DNA from: Thermohalobaculum sp039513195
GTDB lineage: Bacteria > Pseudomonadota > Alphaproteobacteria > Rhodobacterales > Rhodobacteraceae
Direction: 5' to 3'
Length of the DNA stretch: 64,000 nucleotides
NCBI GenBank assembly: GCA_039513195.1
Contig: JBCCRM010000011.1
Location: 62,001-126,000 of the forward strand
Shown: positions 8,834 to 18,032 of the stretch, one piece after another
Numbering within the stretch: position 1 is the stretch's first letter
Layout: every line of letters starts with the position of its first letter
Made by a program: the position numbers and the translations under genes
The notes under the pieces: generated by a model
What the model was told of the DNA's origin: nothing
Databases searched by the model: none
What the model saw: the letters and a program-made list of their open reading frames with translations, nothing else

Positions 8834-8852
8834 GAACGCTGTTCCGCTGGAC

Positions 8853-9779
8853 ATGAAGGACGCCGTCTCGCCCTTCGCCGACGCTGCCCTTGCGCCGGAA
8901 ACCGTGGCCTTCAATGCGGAGCTCGCGGCGACGCTCGATGGTCTCCCAACGCCAATGGAGGTGCCGCTTGACCTCATCCGCATGGCCCGGGCTGAAGGAC
9001 GGGGGATCTTCCCGAAATCCGGGCCCTTAGAAGGCTCCCGTTGGCAGGATTTGCCTGGCGGCGGCCGCGTGCGGCTCTCGCCGGCGGCCGGAGCGGCCAT
9101 TGGGACCTATCTGCATATTCATGGCGGCGGCTGGACCATTGGCGCGCCAGACCAGGCCGATTTGCCGAACCAGCGCATCGCCGCTGAAACCGGGGGCGAT
9201 GTGGTCTCGGTCCAGTACCGGCTCGCGCCGGAACATCCCTGGCCCGCCGCAGCGGACGATTGCGAGGCCGCCGCGCTCTGGCTGCTCGAAAACCGGTCAG
9301 GCCCAGTGGTGATCGGTGGGGACAGCGCTGGCGCTCATCTTTCCGTTGTTGTCTTGCAACGGCTAAAGGCGCGCGGGCTTGCCGAGCGTATCCTGGGGGC
9401 TGTGCTGAACTACGGCATGTTCGATCTGCGGATGACGCCGTCGATGCAACGTTGGGGGGATAGGTATCTCATACTCTCTACCCCGGTCGTGGCCTGGTTT
9501 GCCGGCAACCTGCTCGGCGGGCACGACCCTGCCGATCCGGCAGTGTCGCCGCTTTTGGCGGATCTTTCTGGCATGCCGCCCGCGCTGTTTCAGATTGGAA
9601 CGATGGACCCGCTGCTCGACGATAGCCTGTTCATGGCCGCCCGTTGGCAGGCTGCCGGGGTGGCGGCGGACTTGGCGATCTACCCTGGCGGTGTGCATGC
9701 CTTCGATGCCTTCGACATACCCATCGCGCGGCAGGCGCAGGCCCGGCAGTCGGCCTTCATTGCGGCCTGTTTCAGTTGA
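8853..9779 (+). CDS. Alpha/beta hydrolase, hormone-sensitive-lipase (HSL) type esterase
   Basis: This 308-residue protein has the HSL-family oxyanion-hole motif HGGG at residues 90-93 and the nucleophile elbow GDSAG at 156-160 (Ser158). The likely catalytic Asp is D252 in MDPLLDD and His is H282 in GGVHAF. The YRLAPEHPWPAA motif (122-133) is also characteristic. Such enzymes cleave short-chain esters; the natural substrate is unknown. It begins 19 bp after olsB in the same direction and is probably co-transcribed, and it ends 9 bp from the convergent gamma-glutamyltransferase gene. Confidence 0.9.
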   Translation: MKDAVSPFADAALAPETVAFNAELAATLDGLPTPMEVPLDLIRMARAEGRGIFPKSGPLEGSRWQDLPGGGRVRLSPAAGAAIGTYLHIHGGGWTIGAPDQADLPNQRIAAETGGDVVSVQYRLAPEHPWPAAADDCEAAALWLLENRSGPVVIGGDSAGAHLSVVVLQRLKARGLAERILGAVLNYGMFDLRMTPSMQRWGDRYLILSTPVVAWFAGNLLGGHDPADPAVSPLLADLSGMPPALFQIGTMDPLLDDSLFMAARWQAAGVAADLAIYPGGVHAFDAFDIPIARQAQARQSAFIAACFS

Positions 9780-9788
9780 GGCGGCGCT

Positions 9789-11531
9789 TCAGTCGCCGAG
9801 GGCGACACCCTCTCGCCGCGGGTCGGCGCCACCCTCCAGCTCGCCATCAAGACCGATTCTGATGATATGCAGCCCCGAGGTCATCGGCGCCTCGGAGACA
9901 TCGTGACCCAGCGCCTGCAATCCCTCGCGCATTTCGCCAAGGCCACGCCCCTCCTCCAACACCACCCCGCCGCGATTGCGCTGCGAGATATGCGGCAGGG
10001 CGGCCGCCTCAGCCGGGTCGAGACGCAGCACCGTCAGCCCCAAAAGGCTCTGCGCGACGTATTCCGGGATGCGCGAGCCGCCGGGCGAGCCGACCAGCAG
10101 ATGCGGTTGGCTCGGCCGCGCCGTCCAGTAGACGATGCTAGGCGCCATCGAGGAGCGCGGCCGCTTCCCTGGCGCTGGGGCATTCGCGATCGGCGTGCCA
10201 TCGGCCCCGGTCGGGCGGAAGGAGAAGTCGGTGAGCTGATTGTTCAGGAGGAAGCCCGCCGCCATCCGGCCGGAGCCGAAGGCGGTCTCGATCGAGGCGG
10301 TGATGCTGAGCGCAAGCCCGCTCTCGTCGATCACCGAGAGATGTGTCGTCCCCGCCGAGGTCAGCCCCGCATCCGGCGCCATCTGCCGTCCTTCCCGCCA
10401 GGGCGGATCGCCCGCCTCCGCCTTGCCCTCGGCCGCCTGCACCAGGCTGATCAGGCGTGCGCGCTCGGCCAAATAATCCCGGAAAAGCAGACCCTTGACC
10501 GGAACCGATACCTGGTCGGGATCGGCGAGAAAGCGAGCCCGGTCGGCATAGGCCAGCCGCGAGGACTCGGCAAACAAATGCCAAAGCCGCGGGCTCTCCA
10601 CCGTCAGTCCCGCCAGGTCGAAGCGTTCCATCAGACCCAGGATCTGCCCGACCGTGGTGGCACCGGAGGACGGCGGACCCATGCCGCAGACCCGCCATCG
10701 GTCGCGAAAGTCGAGGCAGACCGGCTCGCGTTCGACTGCCTGATAGGCCGCGAGATCGTCGAGACTAAGCGCGCCAGGCCGTGGCTCTCGCCCGACAGCG
10801 GCGATAATCGCCTCGGCAATCGCGCCTTCATAGAATGCACCGGGCCCCTCCGCCGCCAGGGTCCGTAGCGTCTCTGCCAGGGCCGGTTGGCGAAAGCTCT
10901 CCCCTTCGGCCAACGGTCGGCCCCCGGGCAGAAACACAGCGGCGGCATCGCTGGCCGCGAGCCGTCCGGCAGAGCGCGCGACCGAAGCTGCAAGCCTTGG
11001 GGAAACCGAAAAACCCCTTTCTGCCAACTGGATGGCTGGGGCCAACAGGCGGCCCCATGGGAGTTTTCCATGGCGGGTGTAGAGCGCTTCGATCAGGCGC
11101 ATCAGTCCTGGCACCCCGACCGAGCGGCCTGACGCTACGGCCTCAAGGAAGGGCAGGGGCTCCCCTCCCTCCAAAAACAGCTCCGGCATTGCGGCGGCAG
11201 GCGCGGTCTCGCGCGCGTCCCAACTCGTCAGTCCATCGGGTCCGTGAACCAGTGCGAAGGCGCCGCCGCCGAGGCCGGAGGATTGGGGCTCAACCACTGT
11301 CAGCGCGAGCAGGGTGGCAATGGCTGCATCGGCGGCCGATCCGCCGGCCCGGAGCATTGCCAGCCCAGCCTCCGCCGCCAAGGGATGGGCGGCGGCGACC
11401 ATGTGCCGCTCGGCCGCAACCACGGGTTTTGGGGCGAACCCGCTCTCACCTTCGGGATCGGCCTTGGTCTGGGCCATGGCGGCGCCAGCGGTCAGCAGAC
11501 CCGCGATCGTCCATCCGAACCAAACCCGCAT
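9789..11531 (-). CDS. ggt: Gamma-glutamyltransferase (glutathione hydrolase), periplasmic
   Basis: The ATG at 11531 follows a GGAG ribosome-binding site and opens a clear signal peptide (MRVWFGWTIAGLLTAGAAMAQ). The 580-residue precursor is expected to self-cleave into two subunits. The N-terminal nucleophile is the first Thr of TTHLSV (about residue 395). Other family motifs are LGGGAFALVHG, the large-subunit stretch NQLTDFS, PGKRPRSSMAPSIV and GSPGGSRIPEYV. It cleaves gamma-glutamyl bonds of glutathione in the periplasm or moves the glutamyl group to acceptors. A second, divergent member of the family runs off the right edge of the window. Confidence 0.95.
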   Translation of the reverse strand: MRVWFGWTIAGLLTAGAAMAQTKADPEGESGFAPKPVVAAERHMVAAAHPLAAEAGLAMLRAGGSAADAAIATLLALTVVEPQSSGLGGGAFALVHGPDGLTSWDARETAPAAAMPELFLEGGEPLPFLEAVASGRSVGVPGLMRLIEALYTRHGKLPWGRLLAPAIQLAERGFSVSPRLAASVARSAGRLAASDAAAVFLPGGRPLAEGESFRQPALAETLRTLAAEGPGAFYEGAIAEAIIAAVGREPRPGALSLDDLAAYQAVEREPVCLDFRDRWRVCGMGPPSSGATTVGQILGLMERFDLAGLTVESPRLWHLFAESSRLAYADRARFLADPDQVSVPVKGLLFRDYLAERARLISLVQAAEGKAEAGDPPWREGRQMAPDAGLTSAGTTHLSVIDESGLALSITASIETAFGSGRMAAGFLLNNQLTDFSFRPTGADGTPIANAPAPGKRPRSSMAPSIVYWTARPSQPHLLVGSPGGSRIPEYVAQSLLGLTVLRLDPAEAAALPHISQRNRGGVVLEEGRGLGEMREGLQALGHDVSEAPMTSGLHIIRIGLDGELEGGADPRREGVALGD

Positions 11532-11620
11532 TGCCCTGCTCCTTCGCTGCTCTCCCATACGTAGCATGGACCGCGGCATCGGTCCTGGCCAGCCTCGGGA
11601 AACATCTGATTTTCATAAAA

Positions 11621-11682
11621 TTTCGCCGTGTACGGCGCATGCATATCCTCTGCACAAGGGCAATGCAGAGCGTTTCGGTTGG
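11621..11682 (+). repeat. 62-bp dispersed element, copy 1
   Basis: This segment (TTTCGCC at its left, ACGGCG in the middle, then ATGCA, TGCACAA and a final TGCA..G) matches 56275-56336 at 45 of 62 positions by eye, in the same orientation and without gaps. It sits about 90-150 bp upstream of the ggt start. It contains TGCA-centred repeats that could be a protein-binding site, and a short GCCGT..ACGGC inverted repeat. No gene occupies 11532-11992; apart from this element nothing else is recognised there. Confidence 0.5.
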
Positions 11683-11992
11683 GCGTGCGGGAGACAAGAA
11701 ATCTCGTCGATCCGAAGACCGGGCGCGGGTCAAGGATCGCGGGCACCGCGACCGCGCGGCACGCGCGGCTTGTCCTTGACGCGCGCGTGGTTCTTCGGGG
11801 GATGCTTCGGTAAGATCGGCCCTGCCGGTCTTCTCAGCCCCTTCCGTCGGCGGTTGTCGAAAATGCACCTGCGCTCGGGGCGAAGCGCCCGCGCGGATCC
11901 GGGCCAGAAGGCCCGGGCCGCGCCCGAGTGTCATATCATCGGGGGCCGGAACGGCGCCCGATTCCGCAAATCCACAGGCATAGACAGTCGGT

Positions 11993-12997
11993 TTAGCCCC
12001 CTGTTACCGACATGTGGCGCGCCACTTCGCCATCGACGCGCTGGCGGGAGTAGTCGAAATCGTGGCCTTTCGGTTTGCGCGCGATCGCGCTGCGTATCGC
12101 GTCCTGCAACCTTGCGTCATCGCCGCCCGAGCGCAGGACCTTCCGAAGATCCGCGTCGTCGTCCTGCCCGAGGCACATATATAGCTGCCCCGTGCAGGTT
12201 AGCCGGACCCGATTGCAGCTCTCGCAGAAGTTATGGGTCAGCGGCGTTATAAATCCGATCTTCTGCCCGGTTTCGCCGATCCGCGCATAGCGCGCCGGGC
12301 CCCCGGTCCGCTCTGCCGTGTCCGTCAGGGTCCAGCGCTCGGCCAGGTCCTGCCGCAGCTGATCCAGCGGGTAATACTGATCGAGCCGATCCTCGCCGCC
12401 GAGATCGCCCATCGGCATCACCTCGATGAAGGTGAGATCCAGGCCCCAATCGGCGCACCATTCGACCAAGCGGTGGATCTCCCCGTCATTCGTACCCTTC
12501 AGCGCCACCACATTGATCTTGACGCGCAGGCCCGCCTCCCGCGCCGCCTCGATCCCCTGTAAGACTTGCGCGAGACGGCCCCAGCGCGTGACCCGCGCGA
12601 ACTTCGCCTCGTCGAGTGTGTCCAGCGAGACATTGACCCGCCGCACCCCGATCTCGGCGAGCCGCTCGGCAAAGCGCGAGAGCTGCGTGCCGTTGGTGGT
12701 CACGGTCAACTCGTCGAGCCCGTTGCCGAGATGCCGCCCCATCCGCTCGAAAAACCACAGGATGTTCTTCCGCACCAAGGGCTCGCCGCCGGTGACCCGC
12801 AGCTTTCGCACGCCAAGCTCGACAAAGGCGGTGCAGAGCCGGTCGAGCTCCTCGAGGCTCAAAAGCTCCCGCTTCGGCAGGAAGGTCATATGTTCGGCCA
12901 TGCAGTAAACACAGCGAAAATCGCAGCGGTCGGTAACCGACACGCGCAAATAGGTTATTGCCCGGGCGAAGGGATCTATGAGTGGCGGCGTCTGCAT
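11993..12997 (-). CDS. moaA: GTP 3',8-cyclase (molybdenum cofactor biosynthesis)
   Basis: MoaA is the radical-SAM enzyme that, with MoaC, converts GTP to cyclic pyranopterin monophosphate. The 334-residue product starts at 12997 after GAGGACAA. It holds the radical-SAM CxxxCxxC motif at C25, C29 and C32, the SAM-binding VTGGEPL, and the C-terminal second 4Fe-4S cluster in NFCESCNRVRLTCTG that binds the substrate. The usual MoaA C-terminal double-glycine is present as TGG at the very end. Longer upstream frames lack a ribosome-binding site. No other moa gene is adjacent. Confidence 0.96.
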   Translation of the reverse strand: MQTPPLIDPFARAITYLRVSVTDRCDFRCVYCMAEHMTFLPKRELLSLEELDRLCTAFVELGVRKLRVTGGEPLVRKNILWFFERMGRHLGNGLDELTVTTNGTQLSRFAERLAEIGVRRVNVSLDTLDEAKFARVTRWGRLAQVLQGIEAAREAGLRVKINVVALKGTNDGEIHRLVEWCADWGLDLTFIEVMPMGDLGGEDRLDQYYPLDQLRQDLAERWTLTDTAERTGGPARYARIGETGQKIGFITPLTHNFCESCNRVRLTCTGQLYMCLGQDDDADLRKVLRSGGDDARLQDAIRSAIARKPKGHDFDYSRQRVDGEVARHMSVTGG

Positions 12998-13214
12998 TTG
13001 TCCTCGTCTTCCTGGCAGAAATCTATGGGCAGCCATCGCTCGGCGCAAGAAACCGATGTTCTCGCGCTTGCCGCGTTCCGGGAATAGTCTTTGCACTGCA
13101 TAGAAAACGCGGAGGCGCAGCATCGGCGCCGAGGAAAGTCGGGACGACGCGTTTCACTGGAACGCTGGCGGAGGGTTCGGCGGGCAGCTCGCTGCGACCT
13201 GCTCGGTCCTGATC

Positions 13215-13565
13215 ATGGCGGTTGTCCTGGTGGCGGAGGATCCGGTCACGGCGGCGGCCGTCTCGCTGTTGTTCCTGCTGGCCACTGCGGCCGGTGTCGC
13301 GCTTTGGCTGCGGCGCCACCGGATCCGCGTCTATGCGGCCATCCAGATCTTCCTTGCCGCCACCTGGATCATCGCGACGCTGAGCATCCTGGTCATCGGC
13401 TCGCGCGGACAGTGGGCCAGCGTCCGGGTCGGCGCGGTCGGTGGTGCTGGCTCGGTGTCCGCCACCACAGCCCTTGGCGCTGTTGGGGCCGTCTTCGCAG
13501 CTCTGATGCCGCTCTTTCATCTGCGACAGAGAGGCGCCCGCACCTCACCGCCGAAGAGCCGCTAG
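13215..13565 (+). CDS. Hypothetical small membrane protein (116 aa)
   Basis: The ORF has the codon bias of its neighbours and predicts about three membrane helices (TAAAVSLLFLLATAAGVALWL, IQIFLAATWIIATLSILVI and a glycine/alanine-rich segment ATTALGAVGAVFAALMPLF) with a basic C-terminal tail. No family is recognised. The ribosome-binding site before the ATG is weak. It lies 27 bp upstream of the GST gene and may be co-transcribed with it. Confidence 0.45.
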   Translation: MAVVLVAEDPVTAAAVSLLFLLATAAGVALWLRRHRIRVYAAIQIFLAATWIIATLSILVIGSRGQWASVRVGAVGGAGSVSATTALGAVGAVFAALMPLFHLRQRGARTSPPKSR

Positions 13566-13592
13566 TCTCCCGCGGAACGAGGGGAGGAAAAA

Positions 13593-14210
13593 ATGATTCT
13601 TTATGGCCGGAACTTGTCGCCTTTCACACGGCGCGTTGCGATTTGGTGTGCGTTGCAAGGTCGGACGGTCGAGCAGATCGGGCTCGCAATGACCGAGCCG
13701 AAGGATGTCGAGGCTATCACGGCCGTGCATCCTGGCACGCGGGTACCGGCGCTGAAGCTCGACGACGGCACGGTGCTGATCGACAGTTTCGCGATTTGCG
13801 ACTGGCTCGAGCAGACGGCGCCGCCGGGGCGGCGCCTGGTGCCCGCGGGCGGCGTTCCCCGGCGCGATTGCCTCAACCGCCTGGCGATGGCTCATGCCAC
13901 GGCCGAGAAGATAGTCGCCCTCGTCTATGAGAAGAACCGTAGGCCGGAGGAGTTCCACTGGCCGGCTTGGCAGGAGCGTCTGGTGGGCCAGATCCGCGGC
14001 GGCTTCGCGGCGATGGAGGCGGCAGCCCCGGTCGAGGGTTTTCATGGTGGCGCCGCGCCTGATGGCAGCGATGTGGCGGCGATCTGCGCTTATCAGATGG
14101 GCCAGGCGACCAATTCCTGGTTGCTCGACCCAGGTTATCCGAAACTAGCCGGGCTGGTGGCGCGTGCGATGGAGATCGCGGCCGTGGCGGAGACAAATCC
14201 TGCGGCCTGA
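13593..14210 (+). CDS. Glutathione S-transferase family protein
   Basis: A 205-residue protein with a thioredoxin-fold N-terminal domain (MILYGRNLSPFTRRVAIWCALQG, then the cis-Pro region TRVPALKLDDGTVLIDSFAICDWLE, where DS contacts glutathione) and an all-helical C-terminal domain. The SPFTRR start lacks the Cys of the CPxC types, so a Ser or Thr is the likely catalytic residue. Substrate is unknown. GAGGGGAGGAAAAA before the ATG is an excellent ribosome-binding site. Confidence 0.88.
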   Translation: MILYGRNLSPFTRRVAIWCALQGRTVEQIGLAMTEPKDVEAITAVHPGTRVPALKLDDGTVLIDSFAICDWLEQTAPPGRRLVPAGGVPRRDCLNRLAMAHATAEKIVALVYEKNRRPEEFHWPAWQERLVGQIRGGFAAMEAAAPVEGFHGGAAPDGSDVAAICAYQMGQATNSWLLDPGYPKLAGLVARAMEIAAVAETNPAA

Positions 14211-14272
14211 TCGCTTGCTAGGTCCGTTTGGGATATGGCTCGTCGGCAAGTCGGCCTGCCTGCGCGACCGCG

Positions 14273-14491
14273 GTTCCGCCGGCGCTGACGCGCCGCCGTT
14301 CCGGCCGCCGCGGTTGCCACCCCGCTCTTGGCACTGTCTGCTCACGCGGCGGAGAAGCGACCCAGTCGCCTGTGGCTAATCCGCCGGGCGCCCGCTGCGT
14401 TGCCAAGGGCGCAGGTCTCGAAGCGCGCCGCGGGCGCTGTCGCTCCCGGGGGCCGGGTGGCAGACGCGGCGCCCTGGAGGACCCGGTCGGG
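14273..14491. repeat. REP-like repeat pair, site 2 (forward plus inverted unit)
   Basis: The forward unit runs from TTCCGCC at 14274 through GCCGTTCCGGCCGCCGCG and CTCTTGGC to CGCGGCGGAG at 14345-14354. An inverted unit occupies about 14423-14491; read on the minus strand it gives CTCCAGGGCGCCGCG, CCACCCGGC and CGCCCGCGGCGC. This site separates two plus-strand genes (GST and acyl-CoA synthetase) rather than convergent ends. Confidence 0.72.
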
Positions 14492-14625
14492 CGCTTTCGG
14501 CTGAAGCTTGGGCGCGGTAACATGTGACAAAGCAGTGCTTTGGCCTTACCTGCCACGGGCGCACAGGATCAGGATGCTGGCCAATGGGCGGGAGACGCGC
14601 CCAGCCACGGCAAAGGGGGGACGCG

Positions 14626-16236
14626 ATGGTCGAGATCGCGCGCGCCGCGACATGGGAGGCGATCCGCGCCGCACATCGCTGGGATATTCCGGCGCGGTAC
14701 AACCTTGCAGAGGATATGGTCGGCAAATGGGCGACCGCTCAGCCTGGCCGTCTGGCGCTGCTCCATCTGGAGGAGAATGGCGTCCGCGACTTTACCTTCG
14801 GCGATCTCGACCGCCTTGCGAACCGTCTCGCCAATCTTCTCACCGCCCGTGGCCTTGCCCAGGGCGACCGGATCGCGGTGTTGCTGCCTCAGTCGCCGGA
14901 GGTGCTGCTGACCCATCTGGCCGCCTATAGGCTTGGCGCGATCGTCGTGCCTCTGTTCACGCTCTTCGGTGCCGATGCGCTGGCCTTTCGCCTGGCTGAT
15001 AGCGGCGCGCGCATGCTCGTCACGGATCGGATCAATCTGCAGAAGGTTGCTGGGCTCGACCATGGGCTGGACGCAATTTTCTGCGCGGATGGACCGGAGT
15101 TCGGGGCAGAAGAACTGGCCGCAGGGCTCGACGCCGCTTCGGACAGCCTCAAGCCCGTCGAGACCGGGCCCGAAACGCCGGCCTTCCTCTCCTACACCTC
15201 TGGCACCACCGGCCCGCCGAAAGGCGCGCTCCACGGCCATCGAGTGCTACTCGGTCACGTCCCGGGCGTGCAGCTGGTCCACAACTTCTTCCCGCAGGAA
15301 AACAGCGCTATGTGGACGCCGGCCGATTGGGCCTGGATGGGCGGCCTTTGCAATATCGCGATGCCCTGCCTGCGCGCGGGTGTGCCTCTCCTCAGCCACC
15401 GCATGGAGCGCTTCGACCCGGAGCGCGCCTTCGACTTGATGGCGCGATTCCAGATTACCAATGTCTTCTTGCCGCCGACCGCGCTGAAGCTGATGCGCCA
15501 GGTGCCGGATCCCGCACGTTTTCCCCTGGCGTTGACCAGCATCGGCTCCGGCGGCGAGAGCCTCGGCGCCGAAATGCTCGCCTGGGGACGGGACACGCTT
15601 GGCCTCACGATCAACGAGTTCTATGGCCAGACCGAATGCAACATCGTGCTTGGCAACTGTGCCTCCGTCATGGAGGTGCGCCCCGGCTCGATGGGAAAGG
15701 CGATACCGGGCTCGGAGGTCGCGATCATCGACCCAGACGGCCGTGTGCTTCCGCCCGGCGAGGTGGGCGAGATCGCCATTGGCCGCGGCGATGCGGCCAT
15801 GTTCCTCGGCTATTGGCATGCGCCGGAGAAGACGGCGGAGAAGTTCATCGGTGACTGGATGCTGACCGGGGACGAGGGAGTGATGGATGCGGACGGCTAT
15901 GTGACCTTCGCGAGCCGGAGCGATGACGTGATTACCTCCTCCGGTTATCGCATTGGGCCGACCGAGATCGAGCATTGCCTCACCGGCCACCCGGCGGTGG
16001 CGCTCGCCGCCTGTGTCGGTTTGGCGGATCCAGTCAGAACCGAAGTGGTGCACGCTTTCGTCAGCCTCGCACCCGGTGCCGAGGCGGGCGATGCACTGCA
16101 AGCGGAGTTGATCGCCCATGTGCGCAAGCGGCTCAGCCCACATCTGGCGCCGCGTTCGGTGCATTTCACTGATGACATTCCGACGACGGCGACCGGAAAG
16201 CTGAAGCGCCGTGCGCTCCGCGAGCGGTTGATCTGA
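14626..16236 (+). CDS. AMP-forming acyl-CoA synthetase
   Basis: ANL-superfamily enzyme that activates a carboxylic acid as acyl-AMP and then forms the CoA thioester. The start at 14626 follows AAAGGGGGG; upstream in-frame sequence is intergenic repeat. The 536-residue product contains the P-loop SYTSGTTGPPKG, EFYGQTECN, the hinge region TGDEGVMDADGYVTF..RSDDVI, and the C-terminal lysine motif TGKLKR. It resembles acetyl- to medium-chain acyl-CoA synthetases; chain length cannot be read. It may supply the CoA-dependent pathways further right, but it is not in the same operon. Confidence 0.92.
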   Translation: MVEIARAATWEAIRAAHRWDIPARYNLAEDMVGKWATAQPGRLALLHLEENGVRDFTFGDLDRLANRLANLLTARGLAQGDRIAVLLPQSPEVLLTHLAAYRLGAIVVPLFTLFGADALAFRLADSGARMLVTDRINLQKVAGLDHGLDAIFCADGPEFGAEELAAGLDAASDSLKPVETGPETPAFLSYTSGTTGPPKGALHGHRVLLGHVPGVQLVHNFFPQENSAMWTPADWAWMGGLCNIAMPCLRAGVPLLSHRMERFDPERAFDLMARFQITNVFLPPTALKLMRQVPDPARFPLALTSIGSGGESLGAEMLAWGRDTLGLTINEFYGQTECNIVLGNCASVMEVRPGSMGKAIPGSEVAIIDPDGRVLPPGEVGEIAIGRGDAAMFLGYWHAPEKTAEKFIGDWMLTGDEGVMDADGYVTFASRSDDVITSSGYRIGPTEIEHCLTGHPAVALAACVGLADPVRTEVVHAFVSLAPGAEAGDALQAELIAHVRKRLSPHLAPRSVHFTDDIPTTATGKLKRRALRERLI

Positions 16237-16370
16237 TCGCGCCTCGCCATCGACGGCTCGAAGCGCGACAGCGAGCGGGCCTCGAGCGGCGCAGTTTCGA
16301 CAGATGCGGACCCGTAGGGCCAGCTCTGCTATGCTGCGCTATGTCGGAGGAAAACACGAAGGAGTCGAGC

Positions 16371-17042
16371 ATGTTGAGGCAACGGAAAGGGATCTGTCGG
16401 GTTGGGCTTGGTCTCGGGTTCGCCGCGCTTTTTGCGGCGTTGGCAGGATGCGCGGTCTTCCAAGGGGCCACGCAGCCGATCAGCGCCAGTGGCGGCGGGC
16501 TCGGCGATGTGACGGCTGTCGAGGCGAGCGGGGGTAATGAGATCCGCAACTATCCGGAATTCGTGGTGGCGGCGACGGTGGATGAAGGGCCAGGCTACGA
16601 CCTCGCCGTCGGGCGCGGCTATCGGCGGTTAGAGGCTTACCTCGCCGGGGCGAATTCGGACGGCAAATCGATTGGCCGGCACCGGCCTCTGATCGCGTCG
16701 CCGGTCGGGCTTGTGCCCACATCCGTCCAGCCGGTGGTCGATACTGGCCGGGCGGAAGGGTGGGAGACGGCGATCATCCTGACCGACGGCGTGACCCCCG
16801 AGACCGCGCCGGTGCCGGACGATCCGGAGGTGGTGGTCTTTACCGTACCGGCGCAGCGGATCGCCGTGCGGCGGTTCAGGGGAACGCTGAAGGGCCGGAA
16901 TGCGGCGGAGGCGCAAGGCGAACTCGCGGCCTGGGTCGAGGCGCAGGGTGAGGCGCCGGCGGGCGGTTGGCAGGCGACGAAGTACAACAGCTCATTCAGG
17001 GTGGCGTTCCGGCGCAACGAGGTTTGGATCCCGCTGCGCTGA
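16371..17042 (+). CDS. SOUL-type heme-binding lipoprotein
   Basis: The start at 16371 follows AAGGAG with a 7-base spacer and gives a lipoprotein signal peptide ending in the lipobox ALAGC. An upstream ATG at 16341 has no ribosome-binding site. The mature part carries SOUL-domain features: IRNYPEFVVAATV, the GYRRLEAYLAGAN region, a central strand with GLVPTSVQPV, and a C-terminal WQATKYNSSF segment followed by RRNEVWIPL. SOUL proteins bind heme or tetrapyrroles, and bacterial lipoprotein forms are of unknown role. Heme binding here is inferred only. Confidence 0.78.
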   Translation: MLRQRKGICRVGLGLGFAALFAALAGCAVFQGATQPISASGGGLGDVTAVEASGGNEIRNYPEFVVAATVDEGPGYDLAVGRGYRRLEAYLAGANSDGKSIGRHRPLIASPVGLVPTSVQPVVDTGRAEGWETAIILTDGVTPETAPVPDDPEVVVFTVPAQRIAVRRFRGTLKGRNAAEAQGELAAWVEAQGEAPAGGWQATKYNSSFRVAFRRNEVWIPLR

Positions 17043-17179
17043 ACCAGGCAGGGAGGCCATGGCCGTCACTGCCGTGACGACTGCGCTTCTGTGTCTTGAA
17101 GGCTGCCGCCGCGGGCCGGATAGGCTGAGCGCGAAGCTGCCGGACACTCGGGCGCGACGGTCACGAATGGTCGGCTAAC

Positions 17180-17395
17180 GCCGACCGGTAGCGCCGCGTC
17201 TCCCGCACGCCGGTTGGAGATGCGGCGCACGCGGCGCGCTTCGGGATCGGTGAGCGTGGAGATGCAGCGGGCGCCCGGGGCGGCTCCACCGGCGCCGAAA
17301 CTGCAGTCCGCCGCGGCCGCGGGTCTTGCCACCTGCCGGGTGATTGACGCGGCGGCCCGGACGTCCCGGCCCGCTTGCGAGGCCGGGGCGGAACT
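17180..17395. repeat. REP-like repeat pair, site 3 (degenerate forward plus clear inverted unit)
   Basis: The inverted unit at 17308-17395 is one of the clearest copies. On the minus strand it reads TTCCGCC, a GGCC-rich hairpin, CGTCCGGGCCGCCGCG, CACCCGGCAGGTGGC and CGGCCGCGGCGG. A degenerate forward unit lies at about 17190-17245. The pair sits between the convergent ends of the SOUL lipoprotein and the next lipoprotein gene. Confidence 0.7.
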
Positions 17396-17445
17396 GCAGG
17401 TGTGGCTCAGCATCCCGGGGCCCCAATCCAGCCCGAATGGTCGTA

Positions 17446-17991
17446 TCAGAGCTTTGAGAGCTCCTCGGACGCCACGCCCGCCTCGGTTGGGCGCGGTTCC
17501 GGTGGATCGGCCGGAGCGTTCCGATTTGTCAGCACCGCCTGCATGTCGCCATGGATCCCCGACCGCTTCGCAATCAGCTTACCCTGCACCAGAGTATAGG
17601 TCAGCGTCTCTGTGCCATAGGCAAAGCGCAGCTCGCCATTCTCGTTGATCCGGCCGACCCGCCTGAACGCGGTTGCTGGCTGGCCCAGAGGCTCGAACGG
17701 GGCATGCATTTCGAAGATCTCGGCGCGCCCATCGAAATGTACTTTGGTCACCATCAGATCGTGGCACCATTGGCCGTTCCAGGCGCCTTGATGCCAGTCG
17801 CCGAGGAACCGCGAATACTCCGGCGGGACATCTTCTGCCGCAACCTCGATCTCGACAGGATCGAACAATTCCACCGTGTAACAATCGGCCCTGGTCAGGT
17901 TGGTCGGCACCGTCGGTTTCGGCGCCTCGACCTTGGGTTCCGCGCAGGCGGCCACCAACAACGCCCCCGCGATCCAAACAAAATTCCGCAT
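17446..17991 (-). CDS. Hypothetical lipoprotein
   Basis: The start at 17991 is chosen because AGGAACGGG lies just upstream and because it opens a lipoprotein signal peptide (MRNFVWIAGALLVAACAE) with lipobox VAAC; an alternative Met is 5 residues earlier. The 181-residue product contains LFDPVEIEVAAEDVPPEY, a Trp-rich GDWHQGAWNGQWCHDL segment, and beta-strand-rich sequence. I recognise no family. It lies 41 bp downstream of glmS in the plus-strand sense and shares its direction, so transcription could not come from glmS (glmS is downstream of it). Confidence 0.65.
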   Translation of the reverse strand: MRNFVWIAGALLVAACAEPKVEAPKPTVPTNLTRADCYTVELFDPVEIEVAAEDVPPEYSRFLGDWHQGAWNGQWCHDLMVTKVHFDGRAEIFEMHAPFEPLGQPATAFRRVGRINENGELRFAYGTETLTYTLVQGKLIAKRSGIHGDMQAVLTNRNAPADPPEPRPTEAGVASEELSKL

Positions 17992-18032
17992 CTGCCCGTT
18001 CCTCATTCGTAATCTGTTTTTTCGCCCGCATC

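Noticed and set aside
11446..11934. Minus-strand open frames upstream of ggt
   Set aside because: They are Arg/Ala/Ser-rich, overlap ggt in a different frame, and cover the dispersed 62-bp element.
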